A stretch of DNA of 52,160 bases from NCBI GenBank assembly GCA_017617495.1, contig JAFZWD010000027.1:1-52160 (forward strand), in the 5' to 3' direction. The position numbers and the translations under genes are program-made. This document shows, one piece after another, positions 45,080 through 52,160 of the stretch (positions within the stretch are counted from its first letter, which is position 1; every line of letters starts with the position of its first letter). This DNA is from Bacteroidales bacterium (lineage in GTDB: Bacteria; Bacteroidota; Bacteroidia; Bacteroidales; UBA932). Below the pieces are notes generated by a model. That model made no database searches. It saw nothing but the letters and a program-made list of their open reading frames with translations, and was not told the DNA's origin.

Positions 45080-46387
45080 ATGAGTCTTGTAGCAATAGTA
45101 GGAAGGCCTAATGTCGGCAAATCCACCCTGTTCAACAGGTTGGTCGGTATGCGCCAGGCTATAGTCGACGACACCGCCGGCGTAACCCGTGACCGCCACT
45201 ATGGACGCAGCGACTGGAACGGCCGCGAGTTCTCGGTGGTGGACACCGGCGGTTACACCAGCAATTCCGACGACGTCTTCGAGACGGCCATCCGCCGTCA
45301 GGTGCAGATTGCCATCGACGAGGCCGACGTCATCCTCTTTATGGTCGAGGCGGCTACCGGCATCACCGATTACGATGCCGAGATAGCAGAGGTGCTCCGC
45401 CGCAGCAAGAAACCGGTTATCCTCTGCGTCAACAAGGTGGATTCCGGCGACAAGATGTACGACGCCTACCAGTTCTACGGCCTCGGGCTCGGGGAACTCT
45501 ACAGCATCTCCGCGGCAAACGGCAGCGGCACCGGCGACCTGCTGGATGCAGTGGTGGCGGCTCTCCCGGAAGAATCGGCTTCGGAGGATCCCTACGCCGG
45601 GCTCCCGCGCGTGGCCATCGTCGGCAAGCCGAATGTGGGCAAATCGTCGCTCACCAACGCCCTCCTCGGTGAGGAACGCAATATAGTCACCCCCGTCGCC
45701 GGCACTACCCGCGACAGCATCGAGACTCACTACAACAAGTTCGGGCACGAATTCATGCTGGTGGATACCGCCGGCATCCGCAAGAAGGGCAAGGTCAACG
45801 AGGACCTCGAGTTCTACTCCGTGATGCGCAGCATCCGCGCCATCGAGCACAGCGACGTCTGTGTCATGATGATAGACGCCACCACCGGTATGGAGGCGCA
45901 GGATATGAATATCTTCAACCTCATCATCCGCAACCGCAAGGGCTGCGTGCTGGTGGTCAACAAATGGGACCTCTTCGTCAAGGATTCATCCACCATGAAG
46001 GAATACACGGCGGCGCTCAAATCGCGCCTGGCTCCCTTCGACGACGTGCCCATCATCTTCTCGTCGGTGCTCAAGATGCAGCGCATCCAGGATGTGCTCA
46101 GCGCGGTGGCCCAGGTCTATGCCAACTACTCGCAGCGCATTCCGACCGCCCGCCTGAACGAGGCCCTGCTGCCCATCATCGAGGAGACTCCTCCTCCCGC
46201 ATGGAAGGGGAAATATGTAAAGGTGAAGTACATTACGCAGCTTCCGACCGCCTTCCCGGCCTTCGCGTTCTTCTGCAATCTGCCGCAGTACGTCAAGGAG
46301 CCCTACAAGCGTTTCCTGGAGAACCAGCTTCGCGCTGCCTTCCCCCTCACCGGCTGCCCCGTCCAGATCTACTGCCGGCAGAAATAG
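45080..46387 (+). CDS. der: Ribosome-associated GTPase Der (EngA)
   Basis: A 435-residue GTPase with two tandem G domains, essential for 50S subunit assembly. The first G1 is GRPNVGKS at about 8-15, with VDTGG as G3 and NKVD as G4. The second G1 is GKPNVGKS near 182, with VDTAGI as G3 and NKWD as G4. The C-terminal KH-like domain ends [10 protein letters not shown]. The length is normal. Its stop codon directly abuts the stop of the convergent DUF2723 gene. Confidence 0.96.
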   Translation: MSLVAIVGRPNVGKSTLFNRLVGMRQAIVDDTAGVTRDRHYGRSDWNGREFSVVDTGGYTSNSDDVFETAIRRQVQIAIDEADVILFMVEAATGITDYDAEIAEVLRRSKKPVILCVNKVDSGDKMYDAYQFYGLGLGELYSISAANGSGTGDLLDAVVAALPEESASEDPYAGLPRVAIVGKPNVGKSSLTNALLGEERNIVTPVAGTTRDSIETHYNKFGHEFMLVDTAGIRKKGKVNEDLEFYSVMRSIRAIEHSDVCVMMIDATTGMEAQDMNIFNLIIRNRKGCVLVVNKWDLFVKDSSTMKEYTAALKSRLAPFDDVPIIFSSVLKMQRIQDVLSAVAQVYANYSQRIPTARLNEALLPIIEETPPPAWKGKYVKVKYITQLPTAFPAFAFFCNLPQYVKEPYKRFLENQLRAAFPLTGCPVQIYCRQK

Positions 46388-49300
46388 CTACTCTTGCCCG
46401 CGCTTGATGGCGGCATTGAAGCGGACCTTGATGGCCTTGCCCTGCTCGTCGTCGCCGAATTCCTTCATCGTGTCGGTGAGGTAGTAGATGTAGTTGCCGC
46501 AGAGCTCGAACTCGGACTTGGCTACGTCGTAGAAGTCAAAGTAGAACGATGCGGACTCGATGATATCGTCCGCAAAGCGGTTAGCCAGGTCGCGCGCCTT
46601 TTCGGTTTCGCCGAGCCTGTAGTACAGGTTGATCATCTTGACCACCATATAGTCGTTACCCGAGAAGCCGATGGGTATGGCGCTCACGGGGAACCGCCAC
46701 ATCACTTCCTCGCACTTTTCCAGCATGGCCAGCGCACGGTCTTTCTGCCCGGCGTTGATGAAGGCGTCGGCACAGTTGCAGAACAGCGCACGGATGGGCA
46801 TTACGCCGAGGAAGGTGTAGCAGTTCTGGTAGTCCACGAACCATTTGTCGGCCTTGAGGGCATCCCATTTATAGACTTCTGTCATAAGATGCCACAGATT
46901 GTCGGTATCCACTATGCCGGGGCTGGTCGTCGCAGGCTTGTTGCGCCAGGGAACGATGCGCACCGAATAGCCCTGGTACTCGAACCAGTCCTTGATGCCG
47001 ATATTCAGGTCGCCGCCGTTGTTCAGCAGGCTGATCGGCCTGTCCCACTTGTACTGCGACAGCAGGTCGAGCATAAAGAGTTCCGGCTTGGTGATGAAGT
47101 TCCTGTCTTTGGATATCTCCAGAACTATCTTGTCCTGCATCCTGTCGGCAAACGCGGGGCTCACCAGCCCGCAGGCCAGCGCGTTCTCCTTGTTTACCGG
47201 TATGGAAATCTTGCGGGCACTCAGGAAATCGACGCTGCGACCTCCGAGCTTTACCTTCATCTTAGGGTTCTTGAAGTTGGCAATAACCTCGGAGATGGGA
47301 GTTTCGGCGTTCTTCAGGTCATAAATCGGAATCATCTCGTTGGTGCCGTACAGATATTGCATAGGACCGATGCAGAGGTCCAGCGGACGGCTCTCGTTGC
47401 AGGCCCACTTCATCTGGTCGATATGCCAGTCGGTGCCCAGCAGGCTGGTATTCACCACGCGCACGTCGGGACGCACCTCCTCGACCTCCTGGCTGTACCA
47501 GAGAGGGAAGGTGTCGTTGTCGCCGTGGGTAATGAGCAGGCCCTGGGTACCGGTGGAATTCAGGTAGTCGTAGCCCATTTCGGCGGCGGTGGCACGGTGG
47601 CTGCGGTCGTGGTCGTCCCAGTTCTGGGCACCCATCAGCACGGGCACCAGCAGGAACGCCAGCGACACGCCTGCGGCGATAGGCATCTCCGCCTTGCCCT
47701 CAAACTTCTCCGCCAGCCATTCCCGGACCGCCACTACGGCGAGCCCTATCCAGACGCTGAAGAAATAGAAGGACCCGGCGTAGGCATAGTCGCGCTCGCG
47801 CACCTGGAAGGGCGGCTGGTTCAGGTAGATAACGATGGCGATACCAGTCATGAAGAACATCAGGAAGGTCAGCCACGATCCGCGCTTGTCGCGCCCGGCC
47901 TGGAAGAAGATGCCCAGCAGGCCGAGCAGGAAAGGCAGAAAGTAGTAGTGGTTCTTGCCCTTGTTGTCGCGCAGAAGGGCGGGAGCATCGCTCTGGTCGC
48001 CCAGGCGCAACTCGTCGATAAACTTTATGCCGCTTTCCCAGTTGCCGTGGAAGAGGTTCTGGCTGGGGCCGTGAATCTCGTTCTGGCGGCCGACGAAGTT
48101 CCACATGAAGTAGCGCCAGTACATCCATCCGAGCTGGTAGTCGAAGAAGAAGTGCAGGTTCGCCGCCATCGTGGGCTTGCGGTATTTCGCCCCGCGGACC
48201 GGCGTGCCCTTGCCCTCGGTATACGTCAGGTAGAACTCCACGCCCTTGGGATCGGCGTTGTTCCACATGCGGGGGAAGAGCATCTTGCTGTCCGAGCGGT
48301 ATTTCGCGTAGCCGGGGCCTTCCACCTTCTTGTACTTACCGGCCATGGGAGCCCAGTAATTGTTGCTGGCGATATCGTACTGCGCATCGAAGTACTGCCC
48401 GTAGAGCAGCGGGGTGCTGCCGTACTGCTCTCGCGACAGGTAGCGCACAAGAGTGAATGCGTTGTCCGGCTGATACTCGTTGGTGGGAGTCTTGGCGCAG
48501 GAGCGGATGATATCTATGCTGAAGATGGAGAATCCTATGATGATGGAGGTAAGGCACAGCAGCGCCGTGTTCCAGAAGGCCTTGCCGCTCTTAAGCGTAG
48601 CGAAGAGTCCCCAGAAGCAGAGGCCCAGCACCAGCACCAGGAAGAAGGCCGCGCCCACGTTGTAAGGCAGCCCTAGCCCGTTCACGAAGAAGAGGTCGAA
48701 GTAGGCCGCGAACTTGGGCAGCAGCGGGATAATCACAAAGAGCACCAGCGCCAGGATCACCACGCCGATAAGGAATATCTTGAGCAGTTCGCCGAAGCTG
48801 AACTCGCGGTCCTCGTGCTTGCGGTACCAGTACATGAATACCAGCGCCGGCACGGTGAGCAGGTTAAGCAGATGCACACCGATGCTGAGGCCCATCAGCA
48901 GCGCGATGAGCACTATCCAGCGGTTTGCGCGGGGCTCGTCGGCACGGTCGTACCACTTTGTCATCGCCCAGAAAACCAGCGCGGTGAAGAGCGAGCTCAT
49001 TGCGTAAACCTCGCCCTCGACTGCCGAGAACCAGAAGGTATCGGAGAAGCAGTATGCCAGCGAACCGACAAGTCCGGAGCCGATGACCGCGACCGCCTGG
49101 CCTGTGCTGAGGCCGTCTTCGCCCTTGCGCACCAGGCGTTTTGCAAACCACACGATGGTGAGGTAAAGCAGGAAGATGGTAAGGGCCGAGCAAAGCGCGC
49201 TCATCGCGTTCACCAGGATGGCGGCGTCCATGTTGTCGCCGAACATCGTGAAGAAGCGCGCGATGAGCTGGAAGGTCGGGTTTCCAGGAGGATGCCCCAC

Positions 49301-49447
49301 CTCGAGCTTGTAGGACGATGCGATGAACTCGCCGCAGTCCCAGAAGGAGGCCGACGGTTCTATTGTAAGGAGATAAGTGACCGCCGAGACGATGAAGGCC
49401 ACCGCCGCGGCAATCCTGTTCCAGAAATCAAACTTTTTATTCTGCAT
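46388..49447 (-). CDS. DUF2723 family membrane protein (glycosyltransferase-like)
   Basis: A 1019-residue protein with many hydrophobic helices in its first 600 residues and a soluble C-terminal part. The N-terminus carries the DUF2723 signature TIEPSASFWDCGEFIASSYKL followed by VGHPPGNP. The acidic residue in WDCGEF and the first helices are in the style of GT-C glycosyltransferases (protein O-mannosyltransferase and ArnT relatives). Bacteroidetes glycosylate many exported proteins, and this family is a candidate for such transfer, but that is inference. The C-terminal 250 residues include tetratricopeptide-like helices. It ends exactly where der ends. Confidence 0.88.
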   Translation of the reverse strand: MQNKKFDFWNRIAAAVAFIVSAVTYLLTIEPSASFWDCGEFIASSYKLEVGHPPGNPTFQLIARFFTMFGDNMDAAILVNAMSALCSALTIFLLYLTIVWFAKRLVRKGEDGLSTGQAVAVIGSGLVGSLAYCFSDTFWFSAVEGEVYAMSSLFTALVFWAMTKWYDRADEPRANRWIVLIALLMGLSIGVHLLNLLTVPALVFMYWYRKHEDREFSFGELLKIFLIGVVILALVLFVIIPLLPKFAAYFDLFFVNGLGLPYNVGAAFFLVLVLGLCFWGLFATLKSGKAFWNTALLCLTSIIIGFSIFSIDIIRSCAKTPTNEYQPDNAFTLVRYLSREQYGSTPLLYGQYFDAQYDIASNNYWAPMAGKYKKVEGPGYAKYRSDSKMLFPRMWNNADPKGVEFYLTYTEGKGTPVRGAKYRKPTMAANLHFFFDYQLGWMYWRYFMWNFVGRQNEIHGPSQNLFHGNWESGIKFIDELRLGDQSDAPALLRDNKGKNHYYFLPFLLGLLGIFFQAGRDKRGSWLTFLMFFMTGIAIVIYLNQPPFQVRERDYAYAGSFYFFSVWIGLAVVAVREWLAEKFEGKAEMPIAAGVSLAFLLVPVLMGAQNWDDHDRSHRATAAEMGYDYLNSTGTQGLLITHGDNDTFPLWYSQEVEEVRPDVRVVNTSLLGTDWHIDQMKWACNESRPLDLCIGPMQYLYGTNEMIPIYDLKNAETPISEVIANFKNPKMKVKLGGRSVDFLSARKISIPVNKENALACGLVSPAFADRMQDKIVLEISKDRNFITKPELFMLDLLSQYKWDRPISLLNNGGDLNIGIKDWFEYQGYSVRIVPWRNKPATTSPGIVDTDNLWHLMTEVYKWDALKADKWFVDYQNCYTFLGVMPIRALFCNCADAFINAGQKDRALAMLEKCEEVMWRFPVSAIPIGFSGNDYMVVKMINLYYRLGETEKARDLANRFADDIIESASFYFDFYDVAKSEFELCGNYIYYLTDTMKEFGDDEQGKAIKVRFNAAIKRGQE

Positions 49448-49464
49448 AATCTGCTTTTATCCGA

Positions 49465-51666
49465 TTAGAAATAGATAATGGGGAAGACAAATGCCCGGCC
49501 AGACTTGTCCGTATCCGAAAAGGCCAAAATGGATGATGACCCATCGGATACCTTAAACTGAACAGCCTTTGTCTCGCTGCTTTCCTGGGAGACCCACCAG
49601 TATATGATGTTCCAGTCGCTGATGCCTGTCCGTCGTTTCAGCAGGGCAAGACGGTACTTGGCTTCCGTGTCTATTCCCAGGCTGCTGTAGGTGCTTGCGG
49701 TAAATGTACGTCCTCCGAAAATACAGCACATGTCGGCCAGGGTGGGGAACAGCCATACGGTCTGGTAGTCCGTCATTGCCGAGTTGCTGCCCACGGAAGG
49801 GAGCCTGCCGTTATAATCGGACAAATCCGCATATCTGTCGTCATTGCAGTTGATACCCTCTTTGACAGAAGGCGCTTTGGTTGCGTCGTTCACGAAGAAA
49901 TTCGCAGGGCGTACCTCATAGCTATAGCCGTTGGGGGCATTCTTTCCGACATGGGCGCAGGTATTGAAGAGCGCGGAGTGCTTCAGGGAAGAAGTGTTAT
50001 ACCCGAGCAGGATATTCTTTGAGCTATTATCTCTTGCCCATTCAGGAAGGTTACTGCTGTCCAGGATGTACACCTTGTCATTCTCCCACACTTCTCCGTT
50101 AGTGTAATTGGTCCTGTATACCTTGTTCGCATTCTTTGGTACTGCTATTCCGTGTATGGCTTTGCCGTTCGCAGCGGTAATGCTCTTCTTGGGGCCGTAT
50201 TCGGACCAGAGTGGATCGTCGGCGGTATGTTCGCTGCCGACGTACATTATCAGCGAATTCCTATTATTCTCCGCGTTGGATCCGATGATGAAGTCGACAC
50301 TGACGCTTGCTCCTTTTGTATCGTAAACGCCGTTACCGCGGTAACCGCCATCCTCTATTCCAACTTTATCGAGGTGATCCTTGGCCAGATAATCGCCTTC
50401 CTTGGCCTTGTAGGGATCCAGCTTTACGGTGTAGAAGGTGAACTGCTGAGTGTATCCTCCTTCCGCAGCGAGGGTTACGAAGGACTCCTTGAGTCCGGAA
50501 GATGCCGTGGCGGGCGTTGCCGTGGCGGGTACGGTTACAGTGAGGATTCCATCCGCAATGGAGAACGTAGCCTTGCCGTTGTACGGCTGCTGCTGTCTTA
50601 TGCTCACGGTCTGGGGTGCGGAACTTGGCTCGACACTTACTTTATACTTATGCGTGGCGCCGACGCCGATATCCCACGAATCCCTTGCGCGTTTCTTGTA
50701 GACCACCTCGGCATCGGGAATCTCCTCTACCGAGAGGGATATGCCCGAAGGCTTGGGGTAAATCAGTACTTTTATCCTGCCGTACACGGCTTCGTCCGCC
50801 GCCGACTGGACATAAACCGTGTGCGAAGTGGTAGAAGACTTATTGCAATTCACCAGCCCTTCGGGAGAAACTTCGATATACTCTGGAGACGCATAGCCCG
50901 AAACCCAATAGACAAGAGAGTCTTCCGCCTCGGCCGGAACGGTGGAAGCCTGAATCTGGAAACTCTCCCCTTCCATATATTCGAAACGCTCTTCCGACGG
51001 GTTGTAGTGGCTGTCGGAAGTGGTGGGAGAAGTGATGGAAATCGAAGTGAAAGACTGGACAACCTGCACCTTTATGCTGGCAGTATGGTTGCCGTTCTCG
51101 GTTGTTACGGTAATCGTGGCGGTTCCGCGGGCTACACCAGTAACCTTGCCGGTTTCGCTTACCGTGGCTATCGATTTGTTGCTGGAGGACCAGGTCACTC
51201 CGTGATAAGTCGTATTGGAAGGCTGGAGCGAGGCCGTAAGCTGAAGCTTTCCTCCCACCTTGACCTTTTGGAGGCCCGTCTGGTCGATAGTCACTCCCGT
51301 GGTAGGGATGGGGGTGGCAATAACCGAGACCGCGCAGCTTCCGCTCTTTCCTTCCACCATGGCGGATGTGGCGGTGATGGTGGCATTGCCTATTGCTACC
51401 GCTGTTACTTTGCCGTTGGCATCGACCGTTGCTACCGACGTCTTGGAAGAAGTCCAGTTGACCTTCTTGTTGGTGGCATCGCCGGGACTCACCTTGGCGG
51501 TAAGCTTGCTTTCTCCGCCCACAACGAGGGTTACTTCGGCGGGGAGCACCTTAACTTCTTCGACATATACCTTGGTGTTCCTGGTCTTTATCTTTTCTTT
51601 CGAGCAGGAAAGGCCTGTCGAACACAGTGCGAGGATTAAAAGCGATTTTGCAACAATACTTCTCAT
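49465..51666 (-). CDS. Lipoprotein with bacterial Ig-like (BIG2) domains
   Basis: A 733-residue exported lipoprotein: the signal peptide ends with the lipobox GLSC. Two BIG2 immunoglobulin-like domains follow (about 38-115 and 125-205), each with the hallmarks S-x-N/S-x-x-x-A-T-V and G-K-V-T-x-V-A-x-G-x-A-T-I. The remaining residues hold further beta-rich domains without a known name. Such proteins are usually surface-exposed and involved in adhesion or glycan binding; this is inference. The ATG at 51666 is preferred to a GTG two codons upstream. It is divergent from the SUI1-like gene. Confidence 0.85.
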   Translation of the reverse strand: MRSIVAKSLLILALCSTGLSCSKEKIKTRNTKVYVEEVKVLPAEVTLVVGGESKLTAKVSPGDATNKKVNWTSSKTSVATVDANGKVTAVAIGNATITATSAMVEGKSGSCAVSVIATPIPTTGVTIDQTGLQKVKVGGKLQLTASLQPSNTTYHGVTWSSSNKSIATVSETGKVTGVARGTATITVTTENGNHTASIKVQVVQSFTSISITSPTTSDSHYNPSEERFEYMEGESFQIQASTVPAEAEDSLVYWVSGYASPEYIEVSPEGLVNCNKSSTTSHTVYVQSAADEAVYGRIKVLIYPKPSGISLSVEEIPDAEVVYKKRARDSWDIGVGATHKYKVSVEPSSAPQTVSIRQQQPYNGKATFSIADGILTVTVPATATPATASSGLKESFVTLAAEGGYTQQFTFYTVKLDPYKAKEGDYLAKDHLDKVGIEDGGYRGNGVYDTKGASVSVDFIIGSNAENNRNSLIMYVGSEHTADDPLWSEYGPKKSITAANGKAIHGIAVPKNANKVYRTNYTNGEVWENDKVYILDSSNLPEWARDNSSKNILLGYNTSSLKHSALFNTCAHVGKNAPNGYSYEVRPANFFVNDATKAPSVKEGINCNDDRYADLSDYNGRLPSVGSNSAMTDYQTVWLFPTLADMCCIFGGRTFTASTYSSLGIDTEAKYRLALLKRRTGISDWNIIYWWVSQESSETKAVQFKVSDGSSSILAFSDTDKSGRAFVFPIIYF

Positions 51667-51709
51667 AATCACTAAAATCGTTACAGTCTGCTAATATACG
51701 CATTTTTCC

Positions 51710-51717
51710 TATATTTG
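51710..51717 (+). promoter_or_regulatory. -7 promoter element for the SUI1-like gene
   Basis: TATATTTG ends 5 nt before the ATG at 51723, which predicts a leaderless mRNA. Confidence 0.6.
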
Positions 51718-51722
51718 CAGCC

Positions 51723-52064
51723 ATGGACAACGACTGGAAGAAGCGTCTGGGGGTGGTTTACTCCACAAATCCGGACTTTAAATATCAGACCTCCGAGGCT
51801 TCCGAGCCCGATACCCTCGAGCCCGGGAAACAGCATCTCATCGTAACCATCGACCGCCGCCAGAGGGCCGGCAAGCAGGTTACGCTGGTAAAGGGATTCG
51901 TGGGCAAGAGCGAGGATCTCGCCGCGCTGGGCAAGGCTCTCAAGGTAAAATGCGGCGTGGGCGGCACTGCAAAAGACGGCGAAATCTCCGTTCAGGGCGA
52001 CTTGCGCGACAAGGTAACAGCCCTTCTCACAGCCATGGGATACAACGCAAAACGCGGAAACTAA
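51723..52064 (+). CDS. SUI1/eIF1-like translation factor (YciH family)
   Basis: A 113-residue protein of the SUI1 family, related to eukaryotic eIF1 and E. coli YciH. The core shows IVTIDRRQRAGKQVTLVKGF, then LKVKCGVGGTAKDGEISVQGD, the classical SUI1 pattern. YciH can influence start codon selection in vitro. Its role in Bacteroidetes is unknown, but it is of interest here because many genes in this window appear to be leaderless. It ends 27 bp before the next gene. Confidence 0.9.
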   Translation: MDNDWKKRLGVVYSTNPDFKYQTSEASEPDTLEPGKQHLIVTIDRRQRAGKQVTLVKGFVGKSEDLAALGKALKVKCGVGGTAKDGEISVQGDLRDKVTALLTAMGYNAKRGN

Positions 52065-52075
52065 AGTTTTTTTTG

Positions 52076-52083
52076 TATCTTTG
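52076..52083 (+). promoter_or_regulatory. -7 promoter element for the gene at 52092
   Basis: TATCTTTG ends 8 nt before the ATG at 52092. It sits directly behind a T-run following the SUI1 stop. Confidence 0.55.
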
Positions 52084-52091
52084 CGGCCCAA

Positions 52092-52160
52092 ATGAGAATT
52101 CTTATATCCCAAAAGACGCCGGCAAAGATGACCGCCTACGAGACCCTGCAGACAAAATAC
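52092..52160 (+). CDS. hemD: N-terminus of a probable uroporphyrinogen-III synthase
   Basis: Only 23 residues are visible (starting MRILISQKTPAKM) before the window ends. Bacteroidetes HemD proteins often begin with a strand like KxxLISQxxP followed by a short helix ending EKYG, which fits here. The assignment is tentative, as the diagnostic parts lie beyond the window. Confidence 0.45.
   Translation, partial: MRILISQKTPAKMTAYETLQTKY

Noticed and set aside
46394-48676. Plus-strand open frame of 760 codons opposite DUF2723
   Set aside because: It is a shadow of the DUF2723 gene, whose N-terminal signature and membrane helices are clear.

Overview
The window looks like a chromosomal segment from a fairly GC-rich member of the Bacteroidales. 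The evidence is protein families typical of that order (DUF1015 beside serC/serA, DUF2723, DUF4783, paired deoxynucleoside kinases, SUI1-like factor), very weak Shine-Dalgarno signals, and repeated copies of the Bacteroidetes -7 promoter element TAnnTTTG, several with a TTG/TTTG -33 element 19-20 bp upstream. I cannot name the genus from sequence alone. No rRNA or tRNA gene was seen, and no transposase or integrase.

Layout. 1-2623: end of an ECF-type sigma factor gene, a membrane-anchored beta-barrel protein and a lipoprotein of unknown role. 2627-12409: comM-like ATPase, a small protein, a metallo-beta-lactamase-fold hydrolase, two tandem deoxynucleoside kinases, acyl-CoA synthetase, a sugar MFS transporter with a ROK sugar kinase, an FKBP lipoprotein and a secreted formylglycine-enzyme-like protein. 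12410-19790: an AT-richer island with a complete type II-C CRISPR-Cas system (tracrRNA, cas9, cas1, cas2, 22 repeats). 19797-30562: a pRiA4b-ORF3-like protein, then a long plus-strand run YigZ family-serC-serA-DUF1015-recQ-dnaG-metG, largely with touching or overlapping ends. 30564-46387: housekeeping genes (dnaX, lptB, a Tat-signal FAD oxidoreductase, an AAA+ response regulator, cmk, ispH, efp, rlmH, a large NtrY-like histidine kinase, engB, prs, der). 46388-52160: a DUF2723 membrane protein and a BIG2 lipoprotein on the minus strand, then a SUI1 factor and the first codons of a likely hemD.

The most interesting region is the CRISPR island. The tracrRNA gene lies divergently in the cas9 upstream region, so a cas9 mRNA started at the only good promoter I can find would be antisense to all of tracrRNA. 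Every intact repeat carries its own Bacteroidetes promoter (TTG-N19-TATCTTTG, minus strand), and the tracrRNA uses the same -7 octamer. crRNA transcription therefore runs towards cas2. The degenerate repeat is at the transcriptional start of the array, 13 bp from the stop codon of a neighbouring gene, so there is no room for a conventional upstream leader; the likely acquisition end is next to cas2.

Two further themes run through the window. Small palindromic elements (8-bp arms, 4-6-bp loops) sit inside reading frames as well as between genes, and inflate ispH, dnaX, a beta-barrel protein and a small membrane protein. About nine start codons lie only 3-9 nt behind a TAnnTTTG box, which predicts leaderless or nearly leaderless mRNAs.
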